NCBI GenBank assembly: GCA_026686845.1
Contig: JAIVEN010000021.1
Coordinates: 24,694,001 to 24,758,000, forward strand
Direction: 5' to 3'
Source: Adenanthera pavonina
Lineage: Eukaryota; Streptophyta; Magnoliopsida; Fabales; Fabaceae
Length of the DNA: 64,000 nucleotides
Of the stretch, positions 11,390 to 24,682 are shown piece after piece. Made by a program: the position numbers and the translations under genes. Numbering within the stretch: the first letter of the stretch is position 1; each line of letters starts with the position of its first letter. The notes below the pieces were generated by a model that was given only the letters and a program-made list of their open reading frames with translations, ran no database searches and was not told the origin of the DNA.

Positions 11390-12808
11390 TAAATCCAGGT
11401 CTCCATTTATTTTCATTAGAAGAATAAAATATGCACAATAGGTTAAATACGAGTTTAGAGTGCACGGAAACCATTATAACTCCTAAATATGAGCTTAGTT
11501 TATGAAAACCATATGTTTTGTGAAAGATTAAGGCCAAAATATGGAACAAGGAATGGAAACATTATTCTATGGAATTTATGAGGAGATCCATGAGATCTAT
11601 TTTATGAATATATTATATTTTGGGAGATAATAAAAGATTTCTGACAGATCTTTCAAAGTCTTTTCTCTTTGATATTTTGAAGATGAAACAAATGCTTTAA
11701 AAAAACTTTAAATCTGAAGTAATTTCTAAATTTTTGAAATAAAAAAACAAAAGTATCATACCAAATTGTGTCATACTCCCTACGTTAACGTAAAGGATAA
11801 TTGGAGAAATTTCTATATTTTAAAATATAAAAAATAAAAGAGTTTGTTTGATGTATTTAATAATTTTTTTAAAAAATACCCCTAATTAATATAATATTTT
11901 TTTATTTATATTAATTATATGATATAAAAGTTATTAATATTAAATAAGAACATTTTTAAAAACTATTTTATATTTTAGACAAATTTATTATTTTTCTTAG
12001 TCTGCCTAATTTTGTTTCTTGATCCTTATATTAAGTTCATAAATTGGGGCATCCGAAAGACAGCACTTCTCATGAGAGTTATTTCAAGTCTATTTGTTAA
12101 TTTCCAGTGTGCACGGAATTCTAACAAGCAAAACAACATCAGTACACTACTTCCATGCATCCGTTTTGTTTCCCAGACAAACTAATTTTTAAAACCATAA
12201 ATTTCTTTCTTAAACCGCTAATTACAATCCTGGGCGTGGCTTGCTTTGACTCTCGAGTTCTTACTATTATTATATCTAGATTTTTAACTCAATGCAATAC
12301 ACTGGTTATTTTTCCATTACGTGAGACTCATAATTTTATTACAAATTCCAATATATATTTAATGTAAATTCAAATTCAAATCAATCAATCAATTAACAAG
12401 ATAAGAAACAAAACCTAATATAACTCAAATACATCATCTGAAGAAAAAAGAAAAGAAAATAAATAAAAAGATAAATGCAAGTCTTACAATACATTTAGAC
12501 ATGTATGTTTGAACCATGCCATCATAGTGTAAAATTTGGGGACACTGGCCTGTGAGACCAACAATATTTCCGTAACTGTATAGCGGATACGTCTAACTGT
12601 ACTGCAATAAGTTTTAAATTTTGCATGCATATGAAGTTTGGCCAGGAAGCATTCATCATAAATTTTCTTTCTTTTTTTTTTTGGGGTTACACAAGCAAGA
12701 TTTTTTTTTTTAATTTCTACGCAAGCATGATTTTAATGACACTACACAGATCCTATCACACCTTATCCTTACCACTTAAATAATACCCAAGTAGCCATAG
12801 GTCTTCTT
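11390..12808. other. AT-rich intergenic sequence
   Basis: I see no gene. T runs near 12670-12710 with partly duplicated flanks (ACAAGCAAGA and GCAAGCATGA) may be another poly(A)-tail insertion scar, but the match is imperfect. Confidence 0.5.
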
Positions 12809-12967
12809 TTTTTTTTTTTCGAAAAACAGAAAAAACAAAAAATAAAACTACAAAAGGGGTAATTACCCCAAACTATCTTGCGATACTAGAGCTCTAATAA
12901 ACTCAGGAGCCTCATCTAGAAATCGGTAATCTTGCTGATACCGAGCCGCAAGCCTAGCAAGACCACA
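12809..12967 (-). mobile_element. 5'-truncated LINE 3' tail
   Basis: A T run at 12807-12819 starts the insert, which on the minus strand ends in poly(A). The minus-strand frame before it reads RYQQDYRFLDEAPEF and IRALVSQDSLG, like the end of plant L1-type pol. Flanks AGGTCTTCT (about 12799) and AGGTGTTCT (12968-12976) fit a degenerate target duplication. Confidence 0.6.
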
Positions 12968-13258
12968 GGTGTTCTATTTCTAATATGGAAAAGATATGGC
13001 ACCTTTCTGAACTTTAACATTGCAAACTTTATTGAAATTATAATGAATTATTTACATCAGGGTTTCTGGTGTCTAGTCATACAAGTTTTTTGCTACATGT
13101 TGGCGTAGATATTTGAATCTACATCTTGAAGACTAGACAACCCAAACTCCCTCACCACCAGACCACAGTTTGTAGCATGTCAAGTCACAATAGTTCATTT
13201 ATTTATGTATCAACGTGAATTACAAATACTTACAAGGATGACTAGTCAAGTAACTAAC

Positions 13259-14898
13259 CTAGCCAAATGTTTTCTCACTGCTGTAACACATATAGAGAAA
13301 TCCGTCATCATCCTTGTAAGTTTTGTAGACAGCATCCATAAGATTTGCTGTAAAGTAGAGTCATGGAAATGACATATTACTATTAGCATGATAAAAGAAG
13401 ATAAAGGACAGAACGCATATAGTAATATTTAATGAAAAGATGCATTTACCAGTCTGAGGTAATGTGTTATTCACAAATATAAACAGAGCCTTGCCAGGAG
13501 GCAAATGTAGCCTTCTACTCAAAATGTGTATGAACTGCCCAATAGACATATCTCGAGGAACCAAATATCTGCAAAAGAAAATGCATAAAGAGATCAGGCC
13601 CTTCAACACAAGTGGGTGCATAAATCTATCAATAATCCAGCATTTAATTTGAAACTCAACGAATGCATCATCATCAATCTCTAATGCATAACAGAGTTTC
13701 AAGAGAATCAAGAGAAAATATGCCAAAACAATGGAATAGCTGATATAGATTCACCAAAAATAAAATAAAATAAAATCCTCAAGAAAATCATAACAAAATC
13801 CGTTGCTGAAAAGGACATTCTATTTCAGATGATACTATCCAATGTTAGCCTCTAACTTCGCATATTACTGACAAATGGAATGCATGAAACTATATGCTAA
13901 AATAGCTCTTTTATGCATTTATCTACTAGCAATCATAATCATAAAGATATAAGCTATCTTGAAATGTACATGAATTGTGGAATAAACTCTTAGAACTCAA
14001 ATGCGGTGATTGTTATATTAATGCAAGTTACTATTTTAGCAGAAAAAATATTTTCCCTTAAAAAATATAAAGTCAACTATAAAGCTAGAACCTACTTCTT
14101 CTTGTCCAATTCAGGCAGGTCTGTCCTAGAATATTTCTCAATGACGACCTGCAAGACATCATATATAAAGAAAAATCATAATACAGCTCAAGAGTTGCTT
14201 CCGCTCATATCGATGATGTAAGATGTAGTATTTGTTACATTTGCCTCATGACGTAGGATATTCAAAGCCTAGGTCCATGCTAGAATAATATTTTCATTTT
14301 TTTGTAATCTGTTTAAGGAATTTGAAACAGCAAATATTTGAGCTTTCCAAAGTTTACTTGCATCAAACATCGCCTAAGACCGCCTGCTGTAACATAAAGG
14401 TCTAGAAAGAGACTAGAAATTGGATGGAAAATCTTGAAACCAATCATTTTCTATTGTCCTGCTGAGACAAATCAATAGAAAAAGTGGCCATAAACTTACA
14501 CGATTCACTAAGAAAATGGAAAATTGAACAAAAGTTGTATCCCAAATTGGCGGGCGAATGAAAATTAAATTGCGAAACTAGGAATCATCGACGAGCAGCA
14601 AACACGAAAACCTAAGATGAGCTAGTGTCTAGACAAAGATATGAATTCAATTCCCTCAACATTGAACAAAAAAAAGAGATGAAATTATGAAAATTCTTAC
14701 GGGAACTCGATCCGGGTATTTGACTGCGATGCTATTTGACTCCTTCAGTCGTTCATCTGCACCGAAAACAAGACGAATCAAATACGTAAGAAATGATGCA
14801 TGAATATGATAACTCTACTGATTGGACAAAGAAATTGATATTGTAGCAGAAAACTCACCGAAAGAGAACTCATCCTTGAAGCACTTCACCTTCCCCAT
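13259..14898 (-). CDS. ATG8I: ATG8-family autophagy modifier, clade II (five exons, 118 aa)
   Basis: Exons in transcript order on the minus strand are 14898-14859, 14756-14701, 14148-14096, 13568-13450 and 13347-13259, all with GT..AG introns. The product starts MGKVKCFKDEFSFDERLKES. It carries the conserved IAVKYPDRVPVVIEKYS, then LPELDKKKYLVPRDMSIGQF (residues about 43-62, with the Y51-L52 pocket that ATG8 proteins use to bind AIM motifs), KALFIFVNNTLPQT and DDDGFLYMCYSSEKTFG. ATG8 is a ubiquitin-like protein conjugated to phosphatidylethanolamine through its C-terminal glycine on autophagosome membranes. Here the stop follows the glycine directly, as in plant ATG8h/i, so no ATG4 trimming is needed before activation. 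The length is typical. ATG8h is the alternative assignment. Transcription probably starts near 15000-15070. Confidence 0.94.
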
Positions 14899-15460
14899 GT
14901 ATATCTTTTTATGCTCAAAGACAGATGGAAAATTGGAGAAACTAATCCAGGAACGAGAGCAATTTTTTCCGGGGACAAAAGAGATTAGAGCTTGTGCGGA
15001 AATTTGACGGGGCAGACAGGCTGGATTTAAATGGAATGGAAACACTTTTCGTTTACGAAAGCGATTTTCCGCTTGCGTCCTTTCTCAGTTTTCTGGCTGG
15101 ATAAAATAAAACGGGTCTTTGAACAATACCGCACGTTAAGAACCGAACGGAAGGCCCAATAAAGCCCAAGTAGCTATTCAGTTATGGGCCTTACGTGGCT
15201 CGGACCCAATATTCAGATTCAGGGCCTCATAGATGTGGACAAGTGTAACTTGGCCCGATAAAATAAGGTGTGAAAGGGCCCATATTCTGCAACTAGTGGT
15301 TAATGATGGTCACCATTTTGATGACATGATTAACATTAGTTATTAAGTGAATGTTTCGGTGGAGGCTAAAAAGTTCGAAGGCTTAGGTGAGTTGTGACAT
15401 AACAAAAAACTATGTTTAGATGACGTCATATTTTAGGTAGGCCCAATAAAATGGACAACA

Positions 15461-15554
15461 CGTTTTTATTGAGCCCACTTGATGGGATGTTTTCTAATAA
15501 GCATCCACGTTTTTATTGAGCCCACTTGATGGGATGTTTTCTAATAAGCGTCCA
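15461..15554. repeat. 47-bp tandem duplication
   Basis: Two adjacent copies of a 47-bp unit starting CGTTTTTATTGAGCCCACTT lie at 15461-15507 and 15508-15554. They differ at about one position (GCATCCA against GCGTCCA). The repeat lies about 560 bp upstream of the ATG8 start on its promoter side. Confidence 0.9.
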
Positions 15555-15618
15555 ATAAGGGAGCCCCATCATGTCTGTCGTTTTACGTGCGTTGGTGGAG
15601 CGTTGTAGTTGACAATTG

Positions 15619-15657
15619 ACTCCTATAAGTTTTACCAAAAAAAAAAACTCCTATAAG
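15619..15657. repeat. Micro-insertion with A tract between 11-bp direct repeats
   Basis: ACTCCTATAAG occurs at 15619-15629 and 15647-15657. Between the copies are 17 bp, TTTTACC followed by an A run. The layout is that of an extremely short retroposon with target duplication. Confidence 0.75.
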
Positions 15658-17896
15658 GCTATAAGACGAAAAATCTGCTCCCTGGCCCACTTTTAAAATA
15701 GCATTAGCGATTGAAAATTTTACGCATAATTTTTTTTATTTATATATTCAATATCATAACTATTTTTTTGGACCAACTTTTTTGTTATAATATAACTAAT
15801 TGGACCTATGCATTTGCATACAATTCACGAAATGAATTATAGCGTTGATTATTCTTTGATGACAAAGGGAAAAAGACAACATAGCTTAGGAGTTAGAAAC
15901 TCTTGCAGTTGATACACCCTTAGGTCGTCCAGGAGGACCGCAATGAGCTCATCAGGTGGTTCTGTAAGGTAATACAATCCATCCAAAGTTTTTTAATAGA
16001 GCGTGAATTGTGTTATAGTGTTGATTATTTGTCAATAACATAACTTATTATAGATTTTATAGATATATAGATAGGTATATTTTTAATTAAAATATAACTG
16101 ATATATAATTTTTCAGCAAATGTATGATAAGTATATGTTATTATTAGAAAATTATATATTTGTTGGTTGAAAAACATGTAGAATTGTAATGAAAATTTCG
16201 AGAGTATTATGAATGTAAATGAACTAAAAAAATATTATTGTAGGGTTGGAGGTGTTTGGTTATATGGTTGTTTGTATAAAGCACCTAACATGCTAATATT
16301 CAAATTGTATGTATATTTAATATGTTGAGTAAATTAATATTTTTTAAAATTATTGTTTTCTCATTTTAATTTTTAGATATGAAGTCTTTCAATTCAGCCC
16401 CTAAAATATTTTTCTTAATTTAATATTTTAAAAATAAAACCTTTAAAATTTAATCTTGTAAATATTTGTTCAATAAAATATAAGCATGGTGTTAAATATA
16501 AACGAAATTGTATGTAATTTGGTAGCTGGATCAGTAACAGGAGCTCGCACAATGTCACGGGTATAATAAATTATGTGTTGGAGGAGAATCGTAAAGTTCA
16601 ACTCCTTAGTTGTGTAGAGATTGTTGTTGCAAATATATATTCCTTTTTTTTTGTCAGAAATACATACATATTCCATTTTCGGTCACAATTTTTATGTGGC
16701 AGTTAACCAAACATGCTCTACCACTCAAATTCACTGAGTTCCCCGTTGGAATAATTTTAATTTTATGTGTGAATTAACATTAATTAATAATCAAATTAAT
16801 TATCAGGTTACAATTATTAACATTAAGTAATTTTATTCAGCATTTTATCAAAATGGATTGCGTCATGTAATTGAATAAATTCTATAAGTTGAAATATTAA
16901 ATTTTGACTATTACAGAGAAAAAAAACCCAACCCACAGATCAATTTTAAAGTTAATAATTCTATTTAAGCTAACTGAGAGTTAATCTTGTTTTTTATTTA
17001 TATATAACTGAGGGTTATCATGCGACCCAGCCACTTTCTGTCTCTCTCCTGATTTCTTTCAAGTGGTTTATGTGGGTTGTGATCTTCCTCCCCATCATCC
17101 CTTTTGGAGCAAGCAGGAATTCTTCATCTTGTTTAGGTATAATTTGCTCCCACTGATTCATTTATTTTTAGCATTGCCATCATATGAACATGGGAAATTT
17201 GTAGTGTATCATATGAAACTAGCTAGGGAGCACCTCTTTCTTCACTGTTTATTTGCTGTAGCAATTTGGTTAGGTAACCCTCTTGGTTTGCATACTCACC
17301 TGCTATTGATGAAATAGAGGCAACAGACAGAATTTCATACCTAACAATATTTTACTAGCTCCTTTCTTATTTAGCAACGGATCTTCTTAAATTGTTTGTT
17401 CCGTGTGGTTTAATTAAAATCACAAACGGATTTCAATTAATGTTGATAGCAAATGACACCACAAGAGAGGTGATAGTTCTCTCTCACCCAGAGATAGAGG
17501 GCATGAAAGAGAGAGTTGGACTCAACAGAAGGTTGTTTTTCCCTATGGTGTAATTTCTATCAACTGTCCCCCAATAATTACAATAGGTAACCTCAACGGC
17601 ATGATGTGGATTGTGGAAGCTTTTAAAAATGGTTATTTTAGCAGTAAGAGGGGCCAAAAATTGGTGTGGATTCATTTGTATATATAGTGCTTTATGCCAC
17701 TTGGCTTCATAGAAATGAAGAATATTGGGAGAAGGTCTCGACGCAGAAAAGCTCTGCGTATGATTAGACGGTTGAACTAGCTGAAGATTAGTAAATTACC
17801 TAAGCCCAAATGAAAAGCTACAGAGGTGTTGGTAGCCAATTAGAGGCCCTTGCCAAGGAACAGGTGGCATGTTGTTTTGAGATTAAACGGAAAAAA

Positions 17897-17945
17897 AAAA
17901 AAGAATCATGACTTTTTTTTTTATACAAAAAAGAATCATGACTTT
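17897..17945. repeat. Micro-insertion with T tract between 19-bp direct repeats
   Basis: AAAAAAGAATCATGACTTT occurs at 17897-17915 and 17927-17945, separated by 11 bp (TTTTTTTATAC). It is either a short tail insertion with target duplication or a local tandem duplication. Confidence 0.7.
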
Positions 17946-18325
17946 AGTATTGGAGGAGCCACCTGTTTATTGAGAGTGGCTTTGGTGACAAGATGGACTC
18001 TGCCACTATGGTGTTCTGTTTGTCAATAGCAATGAATTAATAATCCTACTCAATATAAGTTTGATATTTTTTAATAATGAAAAAAAACTCCTAACTTTTT
18101 AAACATACATGTTTGATAAAACATGTTTGATAAAACATGAATAAATTAATAAAATAATGTTTAAATATCACATCATTAATTTATTTGTGGATGAATGTAT
18201 TGAATGATTCCACCATAGTGATATTTCATTCGACAAGTGTTGGAATGCCCAATTTTATTTCTTATTTCTTACCAGTAAGTGTTGAAACTTGAAACACTCA
18301 ATTTTGCTTCAATATCTTGAGGGTG

Positions 18326-18668
18326 TGTTTGATTTGAGATTTTTTAAAGGAAGAAGAAGATAGGGAATTGGCTAAAAAAAAATTAGAGGGGATTGGAGGG
18401 AATAACCAATCCCTCCTCCTAATCTTTTATAAATTTCTCCCAAGTCAAGATTTTTTAGAGGGGAGAAAATATTTATTACTCAATCCTCTCCAATTCTTGT
18501 TTGAACCAAATAAAGTTTTATTAAAATCTCTTAAATTCTCTCATCTCCAATCCTAGTAAGGAAAGAAATTTTAAAACATATCCAATCTATTTCCTTCTAC
18601 TCTTTTTTATTAAAATCCTTCTAATCCTCTCTCATCTAATTCTTTTAATTGAACCAATCATAACCTAA
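18326..18668. mobile_element. MITE-like foldback of the GTTTGATT family
   Basis: The left end GTGTGTTTGATTTGAGATTT mirrors the right end TTTTAATTGAACCAATCATA. The left half is GA-rich and the right half CT-rich, as in the copies at 8684 and 10898. More diverged than those; boundaries approximate. Confidence 0.5.
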
Positions 18669-18669
18669 A

Positions 18670-21600
18670 ATGTTTTTAGCTATTAAGGTGGTTGTGTTGG
18701 TTTGATGCTATATTATAAATTAAAACATTGAATATTGGATAAAATATCAAATCACCCAAAGTGGCGTAATTTGGATTTATAAGATGTTTTCAAACAAATT
18801 TATTTTATGAATTACTATTATTTTTATTCAACAATCAAAAGATATTCTAGATCTGATCATTCGACTTCTTTATTTTAAAAAAAAATATTTTTTGTTTACT
18901 TAATAAACAAATGATATATATTATTTTTACTTCAAAAAATCTTATATATTATTTATTTTGATTTAAAAGACATTTTTTGAAATAATAAAGAAATGAGGCT
19001 AGTCTAATCTTTTTTCTTTTTGCCAAGTCTAATCATTCAACTTTTGATTATCCATTTTTCATTTAAGTGTACTCACTTTTGAAGGAGAGGAAAAGGAGGA
19101 CCTTATATCAAATAAATTGAACTAAATAATAAAAAATTTCTATTTTTATTTTCCTCCCCTTATTATTCCCTCCAAATCCCTCCCATCAATAACCGTAAAT
19201 AAGGATGTCTCCTAACTAATAATTAAATATTAATTTTCTTAAAATATAAAGATTATCAAAATAAATTTTATTTATTTTAATAAAACATATAAAACATTTT
19301 CTATACCCAGATGGCTACAAGTCGAATATAAAACTTTATCAACTTTACATTATGTTAAAACATTAGTATTTCTGGAAGGTAAGAATCTTTTTTGGGCCAA
19401 GAACCCAAGAATCTTTAAGCATGAGGATTTTAACCAAGAGGAAATATTTCATACATTGCATTCTCAGATTCTCGAGTAAATCATGCCTCAAAAGCAAAAG
19501 TGTCCTCCAGCTTTTTTTTATTCACGGCCCTGGTAAAACTTCGTCGCTTTGCCTCCCAGTAATTAGAATTGGTAACATGAGTCAAGGTTTACTACCAACT
19601 CATTCAATCCAATAAAATAAATTAATTAGACTTTAAAAATAAAAATCTAAATAAAAAATAAGCTTTTGAACCTTAAATTCAAGTGAATCATGGACAGGCC
19701 CATTTATCCTTTTTTTTTTAATATTAATAAATACATATTATTTTATTAATTAATAATATATAAATTATAAATTTAAATATTATATTTTTTTAATAATTAA
19801 TTATATTAATTTAAATAATTATATAAAATTTTTTTTAAATTTAAAAAAATATGGGTCCATGAACCTACTATATACGGGCTCAAATTTATAAAGTTGAGTC
19901 TATTCTAGTAGTTGAATTTTTCAACTCGACCTATTTTATCAGCTCTACATATAATGTTTAAATGTTGTAAATATGATTTTTGAATGAAATATTTCCCTTT
20001 CACTCGTATATTTCAGCACATATTCTTTGCTTCTTGCTTCAATTCTCACCTTTACTTTTAAAAAAAATAAAAATAAACATAAAGCTGATCCAACCGTTGC
20101 AGAATATTCTGACACTAGAAAATACTACTCAAGTCTAATCCCACTTATGGGATATGTCATATTATTTTTATGTTATTATTTGTTAATAAAAATTGAAAAT
20201 GTTTAAAAATAAAAAAAATATTTGTGAATAATTCAAAATTAAAGGAGTTATTTACTATTCAATTTTAAATTAATAATAAATATGTCTAAAGTAAATATCA
20301 CTGCAAATGCATTGATATTTTTCTATTTTCTTTGAAAGTTTTTCAGTTTCAGTAGCAGAGAGAGCAAATGCTTCCTCTTATCTTTAATGTAAGCCCAATG
20401 CATAGATATTTTTATTTATAATAAATGGATCTTTTTTATCTTGACCGGGGAATTAGTTAATATTTTGTAAATCGAATATAACTCACAAAAAAAATGTTGT
20501 TTCAAAGTAAAACTTATTTTCAAGCTATATATTACATATTTTCTGTTACTTATTTATAAATAAAAAGGTGAAAATATCTGAAATATGTCTAATTCACTTT
20601 TAAAAAGTAGAATACCAAACTCAAATATTTATCAATAATAAATTTTGATTCATAAGACGTGTGCCAAAAAATACTGTAATTTAAAAAAAAAAAGTCATTT
20701 TCAGGGGTTTGGTCGGACGAGGACGTTGCACCGTAGTTCACCAACCCCCATAGCATACTAAGAATGAATGAATGGTCAAGTGTTGCCCTAAAACAAAAAT
20801 TGAAAATGGTCAAGATTGGTAGGAAGTTTTCAATTTTATGCGTTAGTTACCTTAGCTTTCCAAGCTTCATGTGCTTACTTTTTTTTTTTTTTGCATCAGG
20901 ATGATTTAAACTTTAATCATTATTCACATTTCATTTCATTCCTTATTATCTGATTTTTTTCCTTATTTGACAATATTGTTTAAAACCCCAAATTTACAGT
21001 CATTTGACTTATTTCGCTTTGAGAGAATTACGGTTTATGATCAGTTTTCAGAATTAATAATAAATTAAAATTTTAACTCATAAAAAATGGGTAAAAGCTT
21101 AACATTAAGTAACAATAAGATTTTATTTGTTACTTCCTTCTATGCTAATTATAGGACATTTTACTCTGAGAATAAATATATGATTATTTACAGTATATAG
21201 GGTAATATTTATTATATATTTTTAAAAAATATCCATATTTAATGTATTACAAAAAAAGAAATAAATAAATTAAATAAGGATAACTTTAAAAAAATATTAT
21301 GACTCTCGGAGAAATTAATATAGTTAATTAATTTTAATTTTTAATTTATATAATTCAATTAAAAAATTTTTATATTAAAAATCAGATGGGATATTAGTTT
21401 TAAAAATTGATTCTACACTGTAATTCCTCGTGTCCTTTGTGAGCACTAGGTTGTTGAGAGTGGTTAGTGCCCGTTGTCAATGGGACATCGCAATCTCAAC
21501 ATATTAAGGGTCCGTTTGGTTTTCAGTTGGTTAAAAATGAGTTTTGGTAGAATTGGTTTTATAATGTAGTTATGATAAAAATTGGTTTTGAACTAACGTG

Positions 21601-21975
21601 TTTATATTTGGATGCTTTATTTGAAAATTGGTTTTGACAAAACTCATAATTTTCTTCTAAATTGAGCTTAAACTCTATTTAATGAATAATTTAATTTACT
21701 TGGACTAAAATTTAATTTGCATTTATTTAATTGAGAACATAATATATCTGATATAATATTTTCTTACAGGTCATGATCTATAAAAGTTAAAATTTTGAAG
21801 GGACATTTTGGTTAATAAATAGAAAAAATTTTATGGAAATTTTATTTTCCTAATTTTTTTTATTTTTTCTCATTTTTATTGATTTATTTTTATTTAACTT
21901 TAAAATAAATACCAACAAAAATGAAGAAGTAGAACAGAAAAGCAACAATTAACCGCTTCTTCCCAAACCCTGTTT
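18670..21975. other. AT-rich intergenic sequence
   Basis: No gene seen. A sequence at about 19690-19950 has GC-richer ends (CAGGCCCATTTATCC and GTCCATGAACC) around an AT core and may be a small non-autonomous element, but termini are unclear. GGGTCCGTTTGGTTTTCAG at about 21510 looks like another MITE end; its partner may lie beyond the next solo LTR. Confidence 0.45.
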
Positions 21976-23607
21976 TGTTGAATCAAGAAGTTTTGATGAT
22001 TGCAAATCAACTCTCAAGAGCTTGGAGTAAAAGATATCAAAGGTGCACAAAGAGTTCAAATGAAGAAATCCTAGAGAAATCTATGCAAAATTTGTTGTTA
22101 GATGTTTAATTATGTTTAAATATGGGTAAAAGACTTTGATTTGATGAAACTATATTTTAAAAACTTGATTTTAAGTTAAATCATGAAATATTTGAAAAAT
22201 ACCCACCAATAAACGAAATTTGAAAAGTTTACATTGAACTATCATATTGGAAATTCGAACTTTGACTTTAGAAATTCAAATTTCGAGTTAAAACTGATTA
22301 AGTCTGAAGAGATGTCTCTCTGACAGATGAATTTTGATTTTTCAAAATTTGAATTTTCATAAGTATCTGAAAGAAGCTGTTGAGTAACAGACGAACTTTG
22401 AGTTTTCAAAATTTGAATTTCAGACAAAATGCAACTTATGAAAACCAAAGAAATTCGTCTGAAATAATGTCAAAGTTCATCTGAAATCAAGATTATGTTG
22501 AGTTTCAAAATTGCTTACTAATAGATGAACTTTGAATATGAAAATTTGAATTTCATAAGTTAAGGTTGTGAGTCTGTTATAATGACATGTTGACATACGA
22601 ATGACAGTGTTTATAAATTCGAATGATAAAGTAAGTCTGAAAAGAGGTCTCTCTGACAGACGAATTTCACTCTCTTAAAATTTGAATTTCAAAGTAAATG
22701 AACTACTATGCTGTTTGAGCCTGGTACGGACAGATGAACTTTGAGGTTCCAAAATTCGAATTTTGAGGGCACTGTAGCAAATTAAAAACACTGTTCACAC
22801 TTAACAGAAAAACTTTCTTCTTGAAAATTCGTATGTCACAAGATAGAAACACTTTCTAAGTTTCAAAATTCGAATTTCACATCATGAACAGACAAACTTC
22901 AGTATTTCAGCGTTGGAAGCTTTAACCTTTGATTCCTTCGAAATTCGTCTGTTGACCAACCAAAATTCAAATTTCAGTATGTCAGAAGCATTAAATGCGG
23001 TTGGTTAACGAATAGTTTTTCAGAGTAACCGTTGGATAACTTCTCCAACGGATAGATTTTGTCTCTAATGAACATTTGAGACCTAAATCTATAAATACAA
23101 CATCATTTGAAGTTGTGGGTAACGAATCAAACTTTGTATATACTGAAATTCTGCCAAATTTTCTCCTCAAAGACTTTTACCCTCTTTCTTCAATACTTGT
23201 ACTTTAACTGTCATATTCACTCTATTCAAGAGAGTTTCATCTTTGTAAACAATCTAATCTTCATCTGGAAGATAGATTTTTTGTAAGGAGATATCACAAG
23301 GGATTATAAAACACTTTGTGAAAGTGCAGAAAGTGATTGAGTGAACTTTAGAAAACAGAGCACTGACGTTGTACTATGGCATTTGCAAGAAGCCCGTTGA
23401 ATTCTTGTTGAATAGTGAAAAATCTCAATAGGTGTCTTGGGGAGCAGGATAAATATCAGAGTTTCTCTTCTCTCCATCACTCTTTTATCTTGCAACTTTA
23501 TACTATGTTTTTTTATCATACCTTACTTTCTTCATTATTTTCACTTTGTGCAGAAAATTTTTAATCTTCCTAATTCACCCCCTCTTAGGAAGTCAACTTA
23601 ACTAACA
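21976..23607 (+). mobile_element. Solo LTR, family L1500, copy 1
   Basis: The 1632-bp unit begins TGTTGAATCAAG and ends CTAACA, with a perfect 5-bp target duplication TGTTT at 21971-21975 and 23608-23612. It aligns end to end with 34137-35637 and, inverted, with 42000-43509. Near its end it has CTAATTCACCCCCTCTTAGG, a motif I associate with LTR ends of large copia (SIRE-type) elements; that lineage assignment is an inference. No internal coding region accompanies it, so it is a solo LTR left by recombination. L1500 is a label used only here. Confidence 0.9.
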
Positions 23608-23612
23608 TGTTT

Positions 23613-24437
23613 TTCGTGTAAAAGCAGTTTCAAACGGAAAAGTTAAAATCAAACAACCATACCCACAACTTTATTAAACTTGTGTCAGAGAGATTTCAAC
23701 CTACGATTTTTTTTTATGGCCTCAGAGATATAAACCTATAATTAGTGTGCAACACTTTTGAAAGCTCTATGGTCTATTTATAGGGATTGGCCTCATCAAT
23801 AATGCCATAACAATAGACACATTTTTAATTGATCCCTCACGTGGCAATTCTTAATTCCCTGTTAAATGGTGAGAAGATTTAAAAAATCTATATATCCATA
23901 TCAAACACAAATTAATTGACAAAATTATTTCAGAGCAATATAATTAAGGGGAAAAATGCCAATGAAAAGCTGTCTCATAAACCACTCCTTGTGGTTTCCC
24001 TTTACATTTTCTACCCTTTTGCGCCTGGTAATATAATTAAGGTTCAAAAGCCTCAAGTATAATTTACTAGTAAGAGTTTTTACTTTAAATTTATAATTTC
24101 TATAAACATTTTTATTAACCTCCATTTTTCAATTTTTGGCAACTTGATGTCTAAAAAATCTTTGACTAAAACACCATTAATTCATTAGCATTACTAGTCT
24201 ATAATTATCGTGGTTCGTGGATTGCCAGTAAAAATGGTTTAAGATTTGTACAGGGAATTAAATAACCAAATTTTGTTAAACAAAATAATTTAGAAATCTT
24301 AAATTAGCTTAATTTCCACAGTAGGCTGTTGACTAGCCAATTTAATCATCATATTATATACCAAATTAAATAAATTGGTTCTTTTTATGTTTTTATGCAG
24401 ACAATATGGTCTCATCGCAACATGGTTTGTTCCATTA
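23613..24437. other. AT-rich intergenic sequence
   Basis: No gene or clear repeat is visible. The stretch right after the solo LTR (GTTTCAAACGGAAAAG, then ATCAAACAACC) may be the far end of the element opening at about 21510. Confidence 0.4.
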
Positions 24438-24680
24438 ATCCCTTCGATCTAAAATATAAATTCTTTTCAAGTAAAATTAAAAGTATTAATAATTTTTTTC
24501 CTAATTTACCCTTATCATTAATTAGCTTATGAGAGAAAAAATTATTTTAAAAATTATATTTATTAAAAATAATATTAAAAATTAATATAAATTTTTGACA
24601 AATTTAAATAGTTTAACTCTCTTCTTTGATTTGTGCACACTTAATCATAAAGAACTTATATTTTAGATAAGAAAGAGTAT
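24438..24680. mobile_element. Stowaway-like MITE
   Basis: Inverted ends ATCCCTTCGATCTAAAATAT (left) and ATTTTAGATAAGAAAGAGTA (right) enclose about 200 bp of AT-rich DNA and are bordered by TA dinucleotides. These are the hallmarks of Stowaway elements mobilised by Tc1/mariner transposases. Confidence 0.65.
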
Positions 24681-24682
24681 TA

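Larger units (their letters stand above)
15555..18320. other. Intergenic sequence
   Basis: No convincing gene. Two small insertion scars flanked by direct duplications are listed separately at 15619-15657 and 17897-17945. The slightly GC-richer 17030-17760 stretch gives only short frames with no family I recognise. Confidence 0.5.

Noticed and set aside
12671..12734. Another micro-insertion with target duplication
   Set aside because: The flanks ACAAGCAAGA and GCAAGCATGA match only imperfectly and two T runs overlap, so I did not count it.
17030..17770. Possible exon cluster in the GC-richer stretch
   Set aside because: Frames are short, no splice-consistent set gives a family I know, and no conserved motif is present.
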